27,008 nt of DNA from Aureococcus anophagefferens (lineage: Eukaryota; Sar; Pelagophyceae; Pelagomonadales; Pelagomonadaceae). A program made the position numbers and the translations under genes. The stretch covers positions 2,905,719 to 2,932,726 of the forward strand of contig NW_008705564.1 in the NCBI RefSeq assembly GCF_000186865.1, written 5' to 3'. How positions within the stretch are numbered: position 1 is the first letter of the stretch; every line of letters begins with the position of its first letter. The notes below the pieces were generated by a model that worked only from the letters and a program-made list of their open reading frames with translations, did no database searches and was not told the DNA's origin. This document shows positions 24,064 to 27,008 of this stretch, one piece after another.

Positions 24064-24474
24064 GGCGGGCCTGCGCGGGCGGCGGGGGCGCGTCGGCGGG
24101 CGGGCGCCAGGAGCGGCGCGCGGGGAGGCGGAGATTCGAACGAGCGGGCTCGCTCGCGCGGGCGGCGCCGCGCGGCGGCGCGGCCAGACGAGGGTCGGCG
24201 CGGCGGCGACGGGCTGGGGCGGGGCTTGCGCGCGGCAGCGCACCTCGTTAAATTTTCAGACTGACAGAGTATGTGGCCAAACGACGCGTCCTGATCGCCT
24301 GTCGACGAGGTGATACTGCCGGGCAGCGTCAGCGCTGCGGCAATTTCCTGTTGTTGCCTTCAATGTGAAGCGCCAGGCTGGCCACACCGCATCTCACGCC
24401 GGCGACCGCGGCGCGACGCCTCAAGTGCGGACACCCCCCCGACGCTCGTTGTACCACGATCCATTCCTTGAACC
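24064..24474. promoter_or_regulatory. Divergent intergenic region with a hairpin
   Basis: The 411 bp between the SMT start and the next plus-strand gene contain an AT-richer patch (CGTTAAATTTTCAGACTGAC, about 24247-24266) and a strong inverted repeat at 24317-24342: TGCCG-G-GCAGCG, loop TCAG, CGCTGC-GGCA. The first 180 bp could be coding if SMT starts at 24243. No gene is seen in the remainder. Confidence 0.45.
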
Positions 24475-25353
24475 ATGCGCACGCCCTCGAAGACGTTCTC
24501 GGCGGCGGACGCCGCGCGTCTCGCGAACTTCAAGCCTCGGGAAGCTTCTTCCGGTTCCTTCGTGAGCCCGCGCGCGTGCGCCGCGACGCGCCCCGCGACC
24601 TCGCCCTGGTCCGTCGCGGCGCGGGCCGCCGCGGCGTCGCCCGCCGGGGCGGCCCGCGAGGCCGCCGCGCGGCGCGGGAGCCGGCGCGACTCGCCGGAAG
24701 CGGCGGAAGCGGCGGAAGCGCTCGCGAGCCCGGCCGCGGCGCGGCGCGCGAGCTCGCCCGGGTATCCGGAGGCGTTCCCCGCGTCGTTCGGCGCCGTCGC
24801 GTGCTCGAGCCCGGGATTCGGCGTCGACCTCGTGCCGCGCGAGCCGTGCCTCTACACGCTCGAGCGCTTCGACAAGAGGCGGAAAACGTGGCGCGACGGC
24901 GCGCTCCGCCTCGACGACGCGTCGGGCGCGCTCTCGCTCCTCGACGGGTCGCGCGCCGGCACCTTCGCCCTCGGCCGCGCGCTCGTCCAGGTCCTCGACC
25001 CGGCGGACGCCGACGCGGCCGCGCCGCCGCCGCCGCGCCGCCCGCGGCGACCCGCGGGCCTCGCGCGGCGACCCGCGGCCGCCGCCGCGCCGCGCCGCGC
25101 CGCGGCCGCGCCGCGGCCGCCGCGGCCGACGCGGTGGCCGCGGACGCACTGGGCCGCGGTGGAGCTCGCCTACGAGCCGCCCGGCGAGCTCGTCGGCGCG
25201 CCGTCGCCGCGGCGCGCGAAGCGGCCGCGGCGCGACAGCGAGCTGCCGCCGCCGCCGCCGGGCGCGGCCCTCGCGCGGGACGCGCTCGCGCTCTGGCGGT
25301 CGCCGCTCCTCGACGGCGCGGGCTCCCCGGGGGGGTTCCTCGGCCCCGGTTAG
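24475..25353 (+). CDS. Disordered protein with a DUF2439/ZGRF1-N-like segment
   Basis: This single exon encodes 292 aa. Most is Ala/Arg/Pro-rich and probably disordered. One segment, about residues 125-173, looks folded and resembles the DUF2439 domain of ZGRF1/Mte1-type genome-maintenance proteins: LYTLERFDKRRKTWRDGALR (a YT...K.WRDG core), then a short strand pair and LGRALVQVLD. The C-terminal part has a basic patch (PRRAKRPRRD), a likely nuclear signal. No helicase or GRF finger is present. The stop overlaps that of the convergent prolyl hydroxylase by 4 bp. The domain call is tentative. Confidence 0.5.
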   Translation: MRTPSKTFSAADAARLANFKPREASSGSFVSPRACAATRPATSPWSVAARAAAASPAGAAREAAARRGSRRDSPEAAEAAEALASPAAARRASSPGYPEAFPASFGAVACSSPGFGVDLVPREPCLYTLERFDKRRKTWRDGALRLDDASGALSLLDGSRAGTFALGRALVQVLDPADADAAAPPPPRRPRRPAGLARRPAAAAAPRRAAAAPRPPRPTRWPRTHWAAVELAYEPPGELVGAPSPRRAKRPRRDSELPPPPPGAALARDALALWRSPLLDGAGSPGGFLGPG

Positions 25354-27008
25354 AGGTGGCGCGCGCCCGTGGGGTCGTACTTGGACCAGGCGTCGCCCGC
25401 GCGGACGCCGCGGCGCATCCAGAGCGTCATGACCCACTTCTCGCCCGCGAGCACGGGGCAGCCGCTGTGGACCGTGTGGCCCGTGTCCATGGTCCCCGAG
25501 GCCGCGTCGTAGTAGGAGAAGAAGACGGCGTCGAGCGCCCGGGGCTTGACGGATACGCGCGCGTTCGCGAACGTCGTCGCGCCGCCGGCCGCCGGCGCCT
25601 CGCAGTAGAGGAGGAGCGTGGCGACGCGGCCGCCGTGGAGGTGGGGCGCGCCGTCGCAGCCGCCGTCGCAGTGGGGCCGGTACTCGTCGGGCAGCGCGGA
25701 GCCGCCGCGCTCCGTGCCGTTGTAGTGGATCACGGAGAAGGGCTCCTGGCCCTCGACGTCGAGGCCGAGGCCCGCGAGGCCGTTGGCCATGTCGAAGGCG
25801 CGGCGCCAGATGCGCGCGGGGACGTCGTCCGGGTCGCGGAGGTCGGGCACGAGGTGCGCCGCGTACGCGCGGCGGCTCAGCGACTTGGCCGCGGCGTCGC
25901 CCTCCTCGTTGACCGTCGCGGGCCGGAGGTGCGGCCGCGTCGCCGCCATGGCGTGCGCGCACTCGTCCGCCGTCGCGAAGCCCTCGAGGAGCGTGACGTT
26001 CGCCGCCGGGAGGCCGACGGCGGCGCCGCGCCACAGCGGGACGACGCCGAACGCGTGGCCGTCGGCCGGCGCCCAGGTCGTCCGCGGCGCCGCGCCGAGG
26101 TGCGGGCCGGCCGTGGGCCCGTCCGCGGCGCAGGTCCGGTTCCGCAGGTCCTCGCTGAACTTGGACCGCGCGTTCTGCTCCGCCGACGCGGCGCCGACGT
26201 AGGCCGCGGCGAGCGGGCCGGCCGCGGCGAGCGCGCACGCGTCCCACGCGTCGGCCGCCCGGCCCGCGGCGAGGACCGCGGCGGCGTCCGCGGCCGGCGG
26301 CGGCCCCGCGGCGTCGAAGAGCGCGCAGTTCGCGCCGCAGCGCGCGCGCATGTAGCCCGGGTTCGCCGCGCACTCGCCCAGCGCGGCCCACCGCCCGCAG
26401 AGCTCGGGCTCGGCGTCGCGCCACGCCGCCCAGGCGACCGCCGCGTCCTCGAGGCGGTCGGGCGACGCGGCGCAGGCGTCGTCGGCCGGCGCGCCCCAGG
26501 CCTCGAGGAGCGCGGCGAGCGCCGCCGGCGCCGCGGCGCCCCGCGGCGGCCGCCCGGGCTCCCGCGGCCGCGCTCCGCACGCGGCCGCGGCCGCGGCCGC
26601 GTCCCGGACGGCGTCCGGCCGCGCGGAGGGCCAGCCGCCCGCGGGCGCGACGGGCGCGCCGGGCGCCTCGCCGCCGAGCGCGACGAAGTCCGCGGCCATG
26701 GCCTCGCGGAGCCTCGCCTCCTCGACCCAGGCCCGGCGCCACGCGGCGAGCGCGGCCTCGAGCGCGCCGGCCTCGCAGCCGCCGCCGCCGCCGGACGCGC
26801 CGCAGTCGCGCTTCGCGCGGCGCAGCGCGAGCCGCAGGCGGTAGGCCGCGTCGTGCTTGACGACGCGCAGCTGGTCGTCGATGACGACGATGTCGTTCGT
26901 CGCGCCGACGACCAGGACGGCGTCGCCGGGCCGCGCGTCGTGGGGCAGCTCGCCGAGCCGCTCCTGGGCCGCGAGGCGCCGGACGACGAACTCGTGGCCG
27001 CGGAACGA
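25350..27008 (-). CDS. Prolyl 4-hydroxylase-like 2OG-Fe(II) oxygenase with ShK domain, 5' end outside window
   Basis: The frame is open from the right edge (552 aa visible), so the N-terminus is missing; an internal ATG at 26699 would give 449 aa, but coding-like sequence continues upstream of it (SFRGHEFVVRRLAAQERLGE, DAVLVVGATNDIVVIDDQLR). A ShK-type cysteine segment (ELCGRWAALGECAANPGYM...RCGANC) precedes the catalytic domain. The oxygenase core has EPFSVIHYNGTE, iron ligands in RPHCDGGCDG (HxD), LLLYCEAPAAGGATTFANA, the distal histidine in GHTVHSGCPV and the 2OG-binding lysine in GEKWVMTLWMRRG. This matches the P4H family acting on proline in secretory proteins. P4H with ShK modules is common in algae. 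An SDP-like tail (WSKYDPTG) ends the protein. Confidence 0.85.
   Translation of the reverse strand, partial: SFRGHEFVVRRLAAQERLGELPHDARPGDAVLVVGATNDIVVIDDQLRVVKHDAAYRLRLALRRAKRDCGASGGGGGCEAGALEAALAAWRRAWVEEARLREAMAADFVALGGEAPGAPVAPAGGWPSARPDAVRDAAAAAAACGARPREPGRPPRGAAAPAALAALLEAWGAPADDACAASPDRLEDAAVAWAAWRDAEPELCGRWAALGECAANPGYMRARCGANCALFDAAGPPPAADAAAVLAAGRAADAWDACALAAAGPLAAAYVGAASAEQNARSKFSEDLRNRTCAADGPTAGPHLGAAPRTTWAPADGHAFGVVPLWRGAAVGLPAANVTLLEGFATADECAHAMAATRPHLRPATVNEEGDAAAKSLSRRAYAAHLVPDLRDPDDVPARIWRRAFDMANGLAGLGLDVEGQEPFSVIHYNGTERGGSALPDEYRPHCDGGCDGAPHLHGGRVATLLLYCEAPAAGGATTFANARVSVKPRALDAVFFSYYDAASGTMDTGHTVHSGCPVLAGEKWVMTLWMRRGVRAGDAWSKYDPTGARHL

Overview
The window looks like nuclear DNA of a very GC-rich, gene-dense stramenopile alga. 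A pelagophyte such as Aureococcus anophagefferens is the best guess. The evidence is eukaryotic genes with spliceosomal introns (SmD1, TRMT11, sterol methyltransferase, MYND-ankyrin, prolyl hydroxylase, kinase-PH-SAM); plastid precursors carrying ASAFAP-type leaders (ClpS, PTOX, a lumenal protein); and repeated ~200-bp introns that match the published description of pelagophyte introner elements. I recognised no rRNA, tRNA, CRISPR array or autonomous transposon. Gene models are my own joins across frames, based on splice-site dinucleotides and restored domain continuity. No transcript data were available.

Layout. 0-5.9 kb: a small membrane protein (+), TRMT11 (-), a YtoQ-family protein (-), and an OmpA-domain protein (-). 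5.9-10.5 kb: a short AT-richer divergent promoter region, then a PARP-type zinc-finger protein (+) and a kinase/PH/SAM/PX-like protein (+). 10.5-14.4 kb: a small acidic protein (-), divergent from a DUF2470 membrane protein (+), then a Tudor-like/zinc-finger/2OG-dioxygenase protein with TET/JBP-like motifs (+). 14.4-17.4 kb: three plastid genes (lumenal protein -, ClpS +, PTOX +). 17.5-21.9 kb: MYND-ankyrin (-) and a PPR-like protein (-). 22.1-27 kb: SmD1 (+), sterol C-24 methyltransferase (-), a DUF2439-like protein (+), and a prolyl 4-hydroxylase with a ShK domain (-) that runs off the right edge.

The standout system is the set of introner elements. Six intact copies fall between 3.7 and 13.9 kb. 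Three belong to family A (element 203 bp, intron 211 bp) and three to family B (element 192 bp, intron 200 bp). Each sits inside a coding sequence, is flanked by an 8-bp target duplication, and brings its own 3' AG. The 5' splice site is GC or GT at the first two bases of the duplicated host sequence, so splicing restores the exact pre-insertion reading frame. Family A works in both orientations. The two families share an internal core, and terminal inverted repeats co-vary within individual copies. Two further introns (in YtoQ and clpS) look like decayed family B copies. Several 56-77-bp introns also appear to use GC donors. The genes themselves form no operon. What unites the left half is the invasion by these intron-making elements.
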